DNA from: Candidatus Woesearchaeota archaeon
GTDB lineage: Archaea; Nanobdellota; Nanobdellia; Woesearchaeales; JAHWHD01
NCBI GenBank assembly: GCA_019323515.1
Contig: JAHWHG010000003.1
Span: 1 to 64,000 of the forward strand
Length of the DNA stretch: 64,000 nucleotides
Direction: 5' to 3'
Shown: one piece after another, positions 26,576 through 36,600 of the stretch
Layout of the letters: each line of letters begins with the position of its first letter
How positions within the stretch are numbered: position 1 is the stretch's first letter
Notes under the pieces: generated by a model
Databases searched by the model: none
What the model was told of the DNA's origin: nothing
Seen by the model: the letters and a program-made list of their open reading frames with translations, nothing else
Translations under genes and position numbers: made by a program

Positions 26576-26842
26576 ATGGTGCAAATTATTGAGTATGATA
26601 TTGTTCCTTGTAAGTCAAAGGCGGCTGTAAGTGTAAAGCCCTTGAATCAGGTGAAACTCGATTTTAACAAATTAAGGAAGCAGTTTGAGATTTTATTGGA
26701 TAATCCTATTGCTTTAGTGCTTAAGGTTGGTGATGATGAGGTTATTGTACATAATTACGGTGAGATGTTGTTTAAAACTTTAAAGGATGAGGGATTGATT
26801 AGGAAGATTGCTGATAAAATTTTTGAGGAGGCAGTATTATGA
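26576..26842 (+). CDS. Small unknown protein coupled to the PP-loop gene
   Basis: An 88-residue soluble protein that I cannot assign. It reads as a short alpha-beta fold: strand (VQIIEYDIVPCKSKAAVSV), helix (LDFNKLRKQFEILLDN), strand pair (IALVLKVGDDEVIVHNYG), and two helices. It has one Cys (12). Its stop overlaps the ATG of the PP-loop gene by 4 bases, so the two are translated together. It may be a partner or substitute domain for the split ThiI enzyme. This is inferred only from the coupling. Confidence 0.7.
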   Translation: MVQIIEYDIVPCKSKAAVSVKPLNQVKLDFNKLRKQFEILLDNPIALVLKVGDDEVIVHNYGEMLFKTLKDEGLIRKIADKIFEEAVL

Positions 26843-27465
26843 CTAATGGGTTGAAAGGACTCTTATTATTAAGTGGTGGAATTGATAGCCCTGTAGCAGG
26901 CTACCTTATGATAAAACAAGGAGTTTCTTTAATTGGGCTGCATTTTGATAATCAACCTTTCTGTACTCCTAAAGCAAGTCAATTAGCATTGAGATTAGCT
27001 AAAAAGATAGGTTTGAAAAAGTTGTATATAGTTAATTATGGGTTTTTGAAATCTGAGATTGCAAGGAATTGTATTAGAAGGTTTACTTGTGTACTATGTC
27101 GAAGGTTTATGTTTAGGATTGCTGAAAAAATTGCTGAGTTTGAGAGTTGTAATTTCCTAGTCACTGGAGAGAATCTTGGTCAGGTTGCTTCACAAACATT
27201 GCAGAATATGGTTGCTGAACATAGTGCAATTAATATTAAAGTTTTGAGGCCTTTGCTTTGTAATGATAAGCAGGAAACTATTAAGATTGCGAAAGAGATT
27301 GAAACTTATGAAATCTCAATTGAGCCAAGTATATGCTGCACTTTAGTTCCGAGATGTCCAGCAACAAAGGCAAGAATCCATGTGATTGAAAGTGAAGAAA
27401 AAAAGATTGAAGTTGATACATTTCTTTCTAGAGCATTAGAAAGTATGAAAATAATCTCTCTTTAA
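26839..27465 (+). CDS. thiI: Stand-alone ThiI PP-loop sulfurtransferase domain
   Basis: A 208-residue protein matching only the catalytic domain of ThiI, which adenylates U8 of tRNA and exchanges AMP for sulfur. PP-loop SGGIDSPVAGY is at 12-22, the CXXC pair Cys84/Cys87 in CVLCRR, the ThiI signature ENLGQVASQTLQNM at 111-124, and the C-terminal ICCTLVPRCPATK with Cys166, Cys167 and Cys173. Archaeal ThiI enzymes use a CXXC here. No THUMP or rhodanese domain is attached; the THUMP part is a separate gene at 23743. It is the second gene of a two-gene + operon divergent from isc. Confidence 0.88.
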   Translation: MTNGLKGLLLLSGGIDSPVAGYLMIKQGVSLIGLHFDNQPFCTPKASQLALRLAKKIGLKKLYIVNYGFLKSEIARNCIRRFTCVLCRRFMFRIAEKIAEFESCNFLVTGENLGQVASQTLQNMVAEHSAINIKVLRPLLCNDKQETIKIAKEIETYEISIEPSICCTLVPRCPATKARIHVIESEEKKIEVDTFLSRALESMKIISL

Positions 27466-27474
27466 ACCGTTAAA

Positions 27475-27533
27475 TTTATAAATGTTGAAGTAAATTTCTT
27501 TATAAATCTTACGTGAACTAATATATTAGGTGA
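27475..27533 (+). promoter_or_regulatory. Tandem TATA boxes and ribosome site of the 2023-residue gene
   Basis: TTTATAAAT occurs twice (27475-27483 and 27499-27507), and AGGTGA (27528-27533) lies 7 bases before the TTG start. Two start points, 24 bases apart, are possible; only the upstream one would retain the ribosome site. Confidence 0.5.
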
Positions 27534-27540
27534 AAGTGGT

Positions 27541-30500
27541 TTGAAAAAAAGAGGAAGATTAGGGTTACTTATAGTTATTTTTGTATGTTTAATTCTAATG
27601 TTAAGTTTAAAAGTTTCGGCACAGAGTGGGTGTTGTTATAGTATTGGTGCAAGTCCTTGTGTGCCTGCTGACAGTTGTGTTGGAGTTTCCTTGGGGATCT
27701 ATTTTAATGCTTCTGACTCTTTATGTCTTGCTTGTAATGCTGAGATTGGATGTTGTTGTTATGGTGATAGAGAAGCTGCTTACACATCAAGTGGGGCTTG
27801 TTCAGCACTTACTAATTTTGTTTCTTTTGATCCTACTGTTGGTTCAAATGCTTGTGATGCACATTGTGCTGGTGTTGCGCCTGCTTGTGTTTACCAAAAT
27901 TGTGCTGAAGCTAATACTCTTCCTTGCTCATGTGGTACACAAATATTAGGTGTTGATAGTGCTCTTGTTTATTGTTGTGGAGATGATAATGCTGGTTATA
28001 CTTCAAAGGATATTTGTTATTCAGTGAGTAGTTGCAGAAGGGAGCTTTGGAATATTTCTGGAAAGGTTACTGACGAAGCTGGAGCTGGTTTGCCTAATGT
28101 CCGGATAAGTCTTGACCAAGCATTTAAGACTACAACTAATGTTGATGGTAATTATATAATAGAATTTGTTGTTGGTGAAGGAAGGACTTATACGATTGGA
28201 GCGAATCTTGTGGGTTTTAATGATAATTCTACAACTGTTACTATTGTAACAGCAAATGTTGAGAATGTTAATCTTATCCTAGGTGAAGCTCCGGGTATTG
28301 ATACTGATGGTGATGGAGTCATTGATGAAGAGGATGCTTGTCCTTATGTAAAAGAGATACAAACTGTGGTGCAAAAAACGGATGAAGCAAGTGATGTGCT
28401 GTGTAAAGACGGAATTGATAATGATTGTGATGAATATACGGATTGTGCTGATACGGGGTGTCAGGTTCTTTCATATTGCGTACAAGGAACTTGCGGTGAT
28501 GGATTGATACAACAGCCGAACATTAATGGTGTTGATGAGGAGTGTGAGGCAGGGAATGATGCAAGATGTCCTGGAAGATGTATATTGACTGGACCTAATC
28601 AATGTCTATGCAGTCCTTTATGTGGAGATGGATGGATACAAAAGGGGGAGGTTTGTGATGGATATGTTGCTCCTGATGGAAATGTTGCAGGTGATTTAGG
28701 GCCATGTCTTCCTCCTAGCAGTTTGGGGTGTATTCCTCCAGGTGAAACTGGTGAATGTACTTGTAGGCCTGCTTCAATATGTGGTGATGGTGTGATAAGC
28801 TCTGGTTATGAAGTTTGTGATTTTAATGAGGAAGGAGATTTTGGCTGTCCTGAAGGTTCTTTCTGTGATTTAAATTGTAAGATATGTAAATTTAAGACTC
28901 AATGCGGTAATGGTATAAAAGAAGTTGGCGAGGCTTGTGATGGTGCTGATTCTCCTGAAGGTTGCATGTGTAGGACTGATTGCAGGTGTCAGTCTATATG
29001 TTTTACAGAACCTGATTCACCTAGCTTGGTTTCAGTAAGTGCAGTAAAAGCAACTCCTGCAATAAGAGTTGACTGGAATCCTCCTAACTGTGCTCCTAAT
29101 TTATATAACCTTTATAGATGTGAAGGAAGTTGTTCATCTAATGTTCCGAGTCTTATTTTGACTAATACCCTTAACACTGAATATGTTGATGATTTCGGGG
29201 TTGATGATATTAAGCCAAGGACTAATTATTGTTATATTGTAGGTGCTTATTATGCAAGTACTTCTGAAGGTGTGCAAGAGCTTTTCTCTAATGAAGTCTG
29301 TGTCTATTCTGGAGATGAGCAGTGTTTTGAACCTACTATCGAGTTATGTGTTCAAAACGTTAGAGTTAGATGTAATAATACTAATTTCCTTGAATTGATT
29401 ATGGATTGTAATCAGCTCTCAGCTGAATATGGTGGCAATTACATATGTATGGGTCCTAATGATGCTGGTATTACAAAATGTGAGTTTCAGAGTAGTTGTG
29501 ATGAATGTAATAGTATACTTGGTTTGTATGGTGCTGATGTTGATTTTAGTTATACCTCTTACAAAGACGATGAAGGCAGAGAGAGTGAGAAAATGAGTTG
29601 CAGGAACATACCTGCCTGTTATTTTGATTATTCTGAGACTAGTGTTGATAAATTTAATAATTGTTGGAATATAACAAGTTGTTATGATTATAGAAGTAAG
29701 GAAGCTTGTGTTGGACCTGATCAAGGTGCTTTTAAGGCTGACAGGTGTGATGTTGGAAATTGTGTTTGGGTGGATTCAGCTTATTCTGAACTTGGTATAG
29801 GTGTTTGCAAGCCTACTGAAGAAGAACTTGAGAATTGTAGTAAGTGTAATAGCCAAGGAACTTATCATTTTAATTCTGTTTATGGTGCATGCAATGCTGA
29901 AAGTTGCAGCTTATTCGGTAGCTGCTTTTATGATGAATATACTCCAGATTATGTCTTCTTAGGTCAGTGTAAGCATAAGCGTGATTTTGGTTGTGTTGAT
30001 TATGATACAAGAGTTCAGTGCATAGGATCTAATAATGTAAATGTTGTTGTTGATGTTCAGTGGGATGCTAATAAAGATAAGAAGATTTCAGGTTCTAATA
30101 TTATCACGACTCCAAGCCAGGATGTTTTAGGATTGGGGAAGTGCAGGTGGCTCGAGCTTGATGCTCGCTGTGTTAAGGATTCTGACGGAAGTAATGATGC
30201 TTTCCCTGATTGCCTTGAATCTGATGTTGAATGTCAGAGGGATTTTTCAAATCCTGTAACAATATTGCCTGATATTGATGTAAGCCCGAGATTGCTTGAT
30301 ATCAACGTGAGCAAGTACGATGATGTTTCAAATGTTGGAGATTCAGGATTTATCACTTGGTATTCAATTGTAAAGAAGGGTCAGTTTGCATATCCGAATA
30401 TAGCTGCTTATCAAGATAGAATTTTGCATGAGTTTGAGGAGAGTGGTGAGTATGTACTTTACTATTTTTCAGAGGATCGGGCTAAGAACCTTGAACTTGT

Positions 30501-33500
30501 AAAGACAATAAACTTTACAGCAGATGCTATTGCTCCAGGTGTTAAGTTTGATTATGATATAAATGGAATCGAGTTTACTGATGAAGCAGGTGATTTATTT
30601 TATCTTAGTAACTTTAACTTGACCATGACTGCAAGAGATGATATATTTGATAATGTAACCTGTAAGGCTAAGTTTGTCAATCCTCCTCCTGGAAAGAATG
30701 GGGATTTCCTGGCAGAAGAAGGTGAGAGTGGTTCAGTTTGGACTGGCTCATATTATAGGTGGCCGGATGGCATTTATGTTTTAGATTATTATTGTGTTGA
30801 TGCAGTTGGAAACGTGAATGATAATAAGTTTATACTAAATATCACAGAGGATATAAGTTTAGATAATCCTTTACCTAATAAGACTTTAGCGCATAATGGT
30901 GAGATTGCGTTGTCAATTAGGACGGCTGTGCCTGCTAAGTGCAGGTATAGCGAGTCTTCAAATAGCTATAATGACATGACTCCCTTCCAGGTTACTGGCG
31001 GACTTTACCATACTGCGATAGAGAGGATTCCACAGACTAATATCGTTAAGAAATATAATGTTAAATGTGAACTTACAAAGCCAGATGGTTCAACATATAT
31101 TAGAGGTACTAAAAGTGATAGGATTATCTTTGCAATTGATATGATTGCACCTAATGTAGATACTTCGCTTGATTTAGGAAATTGGTATACTGAAGATATA
31201 CAAGTTGATTATATCTGCGATGACCCTAATGAAGGGTTGGTTGATCCAGAGACTGAGATAGATTGGTCATTTGATAAATGTAAAGTTTACTATTGCGAAG
31301 GGGCTGGTTGTAATCCGGTTCAGCAAACAGAAAAGAAATATTCAGTTAGTTATTCTGTTCCAGTAGGTGTTGAGAAAGAAACAATTGTAAGGTATAGAGC
31401 GGCAGATACTGGGCCTAATCTTGGTAGTATTGTAGAGCAGAAGGTTAAGATTGATAAGCATAAGCCTGAGTATATTTTTGTCATAAAGGATTTATTCGGG
31501 AACATCGTTAAGAATGTTACCAGCTGTTTGTATGCTGTTTACATATCTCCTACTGATCCTTTAGATAGGATTGAGAGTTTATGGTTTAATGCCGGACCTG
31601 AGAAATTTGAAATACCTCCTGAGAGAATTTCTAGGGCTGAGTTTCCTAATCCATGGGTTGTTAGCCTATATCTCCCTGAAGATGATTTTGCTGATAAGGA
31701 ATTAATTGCAGGTTTTAGTATAATTGCATTTGATGATCATGGTAATAGAGGAGATAATATTAAGTCAGGTAAGTATTTTGGTATTGATACTAGGCCTCCA
31801 TCAATTGCTATAACTCCAGATGTTTCTACTTTTATGTCTAAGTCTGGAACTATGCATTATACTAATAATAATCAGATGTTTGTTTCAGGTACAACTAATG
31901 AACCAGGATTGAATTTAACTTTTAACATTGATGGGGATTTTCATTCTAGCTATCAAGAAGAGGACAGTAAATTGATAAGATGGTTTACTGGTTTTTATGG
32001 TACATTGGGGGATAATAAGATACAGGCAAGTGGTTCTAGGTTAGGTGTTGCTAATGTGGGTGATTATTTAAGTTTTCCTTGGTTACTGGTAAGAGAATAT
32101 CCTAATGCAAATAAGAGGTATAGGGTTGAATCTATTGCTTTGGAAGGCAGTGCAACTGTAATAACACTTGATGAACCTTTAGATAGGATTGTTGTTGCTA
32201 ATCACAACATCTCTGTTTATACAAACAAGTATCCTTCAAATTGGTTTAGAGGTTCTGTAGAATTTAATAAGCTAGGAGATGTTAATCTTTCTGTCAAGGC
32301 AAGTGATTTCATAGGCAATTCATTTGAAACTGAACCTGTTAATGTTTTCTTTGATAATCTTCCATTAAGATTGTTTAGCATGAATCCTAGAAGTGGTTCT
32401 TCAATTAGATCAACTTCAGTTACCAATTCAATTGTTCTTGGTGATCTTATGACAGGTTCTGGACTTGACACGTCTTCAATTGAATTAGCTATTGATGGCA
32501 TTAGAATTGAACTTCCAGACATAACCCAATTAGATAGTCTGGGTAATTATCGATTATATGAAATCTCGCATGCCTCTAATCTTTTGCCAGGTAACCATAG
32601 TTTTAGTATCAAAGCAAAGGATGTTGCAGGAAATACTTTAGAGGTTTCTAATGATTTTGATGTTAATGTTACTTTCTCAGATAAGCCTGTCTTGAATATA
32701 GATAATGGGGTTTATGATGGTATACTTGATAGATGGTTTGTAAATTCTCCTGGAAATTATACTTTTGAATTTTCAGAGCCAATCATTGAGTTTCAGAGTA
32801 GCTTAGGATCATGTACAAATGTAAATAATAAGTACTTTGTTTGTGATTTGGGTAGTTTACAAGATGGTGATTATGATATAGAAGTAAAATCAAAGAAGAG
32901 TGATACTTCTGCTGAATCATCTTTTAGGTTTGTTTTGACAATTGATTCAGTTGCTCCAGAGCCTAGCCTGATAATGACCTCATCTAAAGTTTCAAATGGG
33001 CAAAATCTAGTATTTGATTTGAATGTAGACAATGAGAATTACGATTCATTGTTGCACTATAATATCTTTAATGTAAGTGGTGAAGATATTGAAGGTTTTG
33101 TGCCTAAGTTATCTGATAACAGGTTCTATATGGAATGGCCTGTGCCTATTTTGAATCTTAGTGCCTATGATTTTACACTTAATTTTACTGATAAGGCCGG
33201 TAACAATAGAGTACTTGCAAGGAATTTTGAGTTTATAAGTTCTGAGCTTGCTTTTAGTGTTAATAGTATATCTGTTCAGGATGATAAAATATTTTCAGAG
33301 CTCAGCAATGGTTTTACTACGTATTACACTTCAAAGTATGAAGCTAATGTTAAAGTCAGAGCTGATAATATTGTTAGTTTAAGGTTTGAGAATGATGTGT
33401 GTAAAGAGGTTAGGACTGGTGAAGGAACTTATGACCCTGTAACTGGTCTTTGGAGTATTCCTGTTCAACTTAATTGGGTTGAGGGTGGAGAGATTGAGAA

Positions 33501-33612
33501 TAATGTTAGGTTGATTGCAACTGATGCAGGAGGAAACGAGTTTGAAATTCCTTTAAAGATTATTGTTGATAGAAAGCCTCCAGGTGCACCTAATATTTTT
33601 GTCAAAGAATAA
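27541..33612 (+). CDS. Giant secreted multidomain Cys-rich adhesin-like protein
   Basis: A 2023-residue exported protein starting at TTG 27541 (AGGTGA 7 bases before) with a signal peptide to about residue 27. In order: a Cys-rich head (30-170), a carboxypeptidase-regulatory-like beta domain (171-249, ISGKVTDEAGAGLPNVRISL), a Ca-binding loop DTDGDGVIDEEDACP (253-267), a MopE-like CKDGIDNDCDE, four CGDG/CGNG Cys-rich repeats (318-490), an FN3-like domain (about 489-600), a second Cys-rich zone to about 890, then many Ig-like repeats to the end. No C-terminal anchor is visible, so it may be released or bound by partners. It starts the surface cluster and is probably its main adhesive or structural element. 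The function is inferred. Confidence 0.78.
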   Translation: MKKRGRLGLLIVIFVCLILMLSLKVSAQSGCCYSIGASPCVPADSCVGVSLGIYFNASDSLCLACNAEIGCCCYGDREAAYTSSGACSALTNFVSFDPTVGSNACDAHCAGVAPACVYQNCAEANTLPCSCGTQILGVDSALVYCCGDDNAGYTSKDICYSVSSCRRELWNISGKVTDEAGAGLPNVRISLDQAFKTTTNVDGNYIIEFVVGEGRTYTIGANLVGFNDNSTTVTIVTANVENVNLILGEAPGIDTDGDGVIDEEDACPYVKEIQTVVQKTDEASDVLCKDGIDNDCDEYTDCADTGCQVLSYCVQGTCGDGLIQQPNINGVDEECEAGNDARCPGRCILTGPNQCLCSPLCGDGWIQKGEVCDGYVAPDGNVAGDLGPCLPPSSLGCIPPGETGECTCRPASICGDGVISSGYEVCDFNEEGDFGCPEGSFCDLNCKICKFKTQCGNGIKEVGEACDGADSPEGCMCRTDCRCQSICFTEPDSPSLVSVSAVKATPAIRVDWNPPNCAPNLYNLYRCEGSCSSNVPSLILTNTLNTEYVDDFGVDDIKPRTNYCYIVGAYYASTSEGVQELFSNEVCVYSGDEQCFEPTIELCVQNVRVRCNNTNFLELIMDCNQLSAEYGGNYICMGPNDAGITKCEFQSSCDECNSILGLYGADVDFSYTSYKDDEGRESEKMSCRNIPACYFDYSETSVDKFNNCWNITSCYDYRSKEACVGPDQGAFKADRCDVGNCVWVDSAYSELGIGVCKPTEEELENCSKCNSQGTYHFNSVYGACNAESCSLFGSCFYDEYTPDYVFLGQCKHKRDFGCVDYDTRVQCIGSNNVNVVVDVQWDANKDKKISGSNIITTPSQDVLGLGKCRWLELDARCVKDSDGSNDAFPDCLESDVECQRDFSNPVTILPDIDVSPRLLDINVSKYDDVSNVGDSGFITWYSIVKKGQFAYPNIAAYQDRILHEFEESGEYVLYYFSEDRAKNLELVKTINFTADAIAPGVKFDYDINGIEFTDEAGDLFYLSNFNLTMTARDDIFDNVTCKAKFVNPPPGKNGDFLAEEGESGSVWTGSYYRWPDGIYVLDYYCVDAVGNVNDNKFILNITEDISLDNPLPNKTLAHNGEIALSIRTAVPAKCRYSESSNSYNDMTPFQVTGGLYHTAIERIPQTNIVKKYNVKCELTKPDGSTYIRGTKSDRIIFAIDMIAPNVDTSLDLGNWYTEDIQVDYICDDPNEGLVDPETEIDWSFDKCKVYYCEGAGCNPVQQTEKKYSVSYSVPVGVEKETIVRYRAADTGPNLGSIVEQKVKIDKHKPEYIFVIKDLFGNIVKNVTSCLYAVYISPTDPLDRIESLWFNAGPEKFEIPPERISRAEFPNPWVVSLYLPEDDFADKELIAGFSIIAFDDHGNRGDNIKSGKYFGIDTRPPSIAITPDVSTFMSKSGTMHYTNNNQMFVSGTTNEPGLNLTFNIDGDFHSSYQEEDSKLIRWFTGFYGTLGDNKIQASGSRLGVANVGDYLSFPWLLVREYPNANKRYRVESIALEGSATVITLDEPLDRIVVANHNISVYTNKYPSNWFRGSVEFNKLGDVNLSVKASDFIGNSFETEPVNVFFDNLPLRLFSMNPRSGSSIRSTSVTNSIVLGDLMTGSGLDTSSIELAIDGIRIELPDITQLDSLGNYRLYEISHASNLLPGNHSFSIKAKDVAGNTLEVSNDFDVNVTFSDKPVLNIDNGVYDGILDRWFVNSPGNYTFEFSEPIIEFQSSLGSCTNVNNKYFVCDLGSLQDGDYDIEVKSKKSDTSAESSFRFVLTIDSVAPEPSLIMTSSKVSNGQNLVFDLNVDNENYDSLLHYNIFNVSGEDIEGFVPKLSDNRFYMEWPVPILNLSAYDFTLNFTDKAGNNRVLARNFEFISSELAFSVNSISVQDDKIFSELSNGFTTYYTSKYEANVKVRADNIVSLRFENDVCKEVRTGEGTYDPVTGLWSIPVQLNWVEGGEIENNVRLIATDAGGNEFEIPLKIIVDRKPPGAPNIFVKE

Positions 33613-33663
33613 TCCAATTGGATCCTTGGATTCATTTGTAGGTTTAAAAAGAGGGGTTAGATA

Positions 33664-36600
33664 ATGAAAAGAGTATTATTGTTATTTGTTTGTATCTTCT
33701 TTTTATTAGCCTATAATGCCTCAGCTATTAGCCAACCGATAATTACAATCACTCCTGAACCAGAGATATTTGTTTCATTCAGTGAAAATGTGAGTGTGAC
33801 TGAATATTATATCTATGACACTACTATCCCCAGACTTGACAAGACCAATATTGCGATGACTAATCTTGATAATCAAAATTTTTCGTTCTTACCAAATGTG
33901 CCTTTACCTAATGATGAGTATACCTTTGAGATAACTGCAGTTGATAAGTTAGGGAACGGTGAGTTATTCAAAAAAGAGTTTGTAGTTAACAGTTCATCAA
34001 CTATAATCAAGATGGTTCATCCAAGTCATGGGGTTTCGTCTACCCAAAGCTTTGATTTAATTGTAGGTACTAGTCCTTCTGCAGATTGTAGATGGTCTGT
34101 AATTAGCAAACTTCCTTATCCTTCTGCAAGTCTTTTTGATACAACAGGTGCAAGGGCGCATATAATTGATGATTTCTCATTACTAGACCCTGTCACTGAT
34201 CCAACTGATTTCTTTGTAACATGTGTTGATGTTTTTGATAGAGAAGCTGATGCTTATTTTGAGTTAAGGTTTGATAATACTAAGCCTGGCATAACAGCTA
34301 GAGTTGAGCCTAATCCTGTTGTTCAGAATAAGTCTGGAGAGGCGCATACTGTCTTTTATGTTGACACTGATGAAGATACTATCTGTAGATGGAGTGAACA
34401 AAACGTTAAGTTTGAGAACATGAAATCGTTTAGTGGGGAGAGTAATGAATCTATGGTTTCGTACAGAAAACATCATGAGCAGCTTATTACGCTTGGAACT
34501 CAAACTGCTTCATACACTTATTATGTTCAATGCCAAGATTTAGCAGAATTATTGAGTGACCAGGTTGCTTTAGGATTCTCTGTTGATGTTGAAAAGGGTA
34601 TGGGGATTAAGGTTAATTCTCCTCCAGAGTTTGGTTCTAATAAGAGCGTCACACTTGACATTACAACTGATGAAGAAAGTTTTTGTGATTATATACTTGG
34701 AGGTGCAAGCAGCCAGAGTTTTGGCGAGGGTGAACCTTCACTATCACATATAAAACCTTTGGGTGTTGAGCTGGCTGATGGTAAATATACTATAACTTTT
34801 AGATGTGCAAATGCAGAAAGCGGGCCAATAAGCAAGACTTATGAGTTTGTGATTGATACAACGCCTGCGACAGGAGTTGATTTTAATCAGACGCCAGATG
34901 CAATATGTCAAGATAAAGATGGGGATTGGGTTATTGAAGGAAACTGGCAGGGAATTGATTTGGAAAGTGGTGTAGAACTTTATCAGTATTCTGTTGTTGA
35001 TTACTATAATATTGCTGTTATAAATTGGACGCAGACGTCTTCAAATGAAGTTGAGATTGATGAAGATTTGGATGGAAATCCTTTGAATCTTACAGTCAAT
35101 AGCAAATATTTCTTTGTTGTAAGGGTTAAGAATAAGGCTGGTTTGTGGAGTACTGGATATAAAAGTCACGGCATGATTGCTGGAGCTCCAAAAAGTGAAT
35201 ATTGTAAAGAGACTAATCCGCCGACTGTTAATATTGCACAGGTTCCGACTGACAGAGGTATTAATGTTTCAATTCAGTGTACAGATGATACTGAATGTGA
35301 TTCCTTGAGGCAGTATTATAATTATGTCTATAATCTTTATGATGTTTGTAGTCCTTCTCTTAGTTACATTGACCCTATCGAGTTGAGGCAGAATGCTAAA
35401 TTCTGTTATGAAGTTTATGATATATTTGGGAATGTTGCTATAGGCAATGTTACAATTAATTTGAGTGTGGTTGATAATGATGGAGATGGTATATCTGATT
35501 TTGAAGATAAGTGCCCTAATACTCCAATAACCGTGATTACAGAGATTGATGAGTTTGGATGCGCTGATATTGAGAGAGATGCTGATGATGATGGCGTGCC
35601 TGATATTCAGGATAATTGTCCTGATACACCCTACAATGTTACTGTTTATTTGACCGGTGAAAAACAGGGTTGTCCTATAGACTCTGATGAGGATGGTATG
35701 CCAGATTATTGGGAGGATAAATATGAACTTAATAAAACTGACCCCAGTGATGCAATCCTAGATAAAGATGGTGATGGTGCAACTAATCTTGAAGAATATC
35801 GAGCTGGGACCGATCCTACCAATGCTTTGGATTTTCCTAGTAAAGATACTGATGGTGATGGTGTTGATGACAGGAATGATATCTGTCCTAATACTCCTTC
35901 TGGTGTAAGCGTTGATACCTTTGGTGAAAGAGCTGGATGCCCGCGTGATTCTGATGGTGATGGTGTTCCAGATTTTGAAGATCAATGTGCAGATACTAAG
36001 AAGGATGCTGAGATTTATAAAGAAGGTGATAAGAAGGGTTGTACAATTCCTAATTATCTTGCATGGTTTTTATTAATCTTAGGAATCTTATTATTATTGG
36101 GAGGCTCAGGTTATATTGTTTATAAGATTTCTAAAAAGAAAGCTGTCGTAAGTACAGCGGTAACATACAAACCAATTAGTGTAACAAAAGGCGCTCCTTC
36201 TAGGATTGAACTCCAAAGAAGAGCGATGGCTGATAAGGCTGCACGTGAGAGAGCTGTAAGGTTAGCGGCAGCTAGAAGGACAAGAGAGGGTATAATCTCA
36301 AAAGCTTTTGGTGTTTCTAAATTGCGCTTCCCGGAAAAGGTTAAAGAACAAGGCGTTTTTGAGAGATTAACTTCGTATACTAAAGCTGAAGATATATTTT
36401 CAAGGTTAGGTAAATTAACTAAGAGTAAGGAGCAAGAAAAAAAGGAAAGTTTTGAGAAACTTGAAAAGGTAGGTAGCAAGGTTAAAGAGAGTGAGGCATT
36501 TGAAAGGCTTGCAAGATTTAAGAAAGTTAAAACTAAAGGCGATGTTTTTAAGGAGCTTTCTGCGATGGTTAGACCAGAGGTTAAGGTAAAGACTATGCGC

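Noticed and set aside
29419..29724. 101-codon minus-strand ORF inside the 2023-residue gene
   Set aside because: Thr/Ile-rich translation typical of a shadow of AT-rich coding DNA; no start signals.
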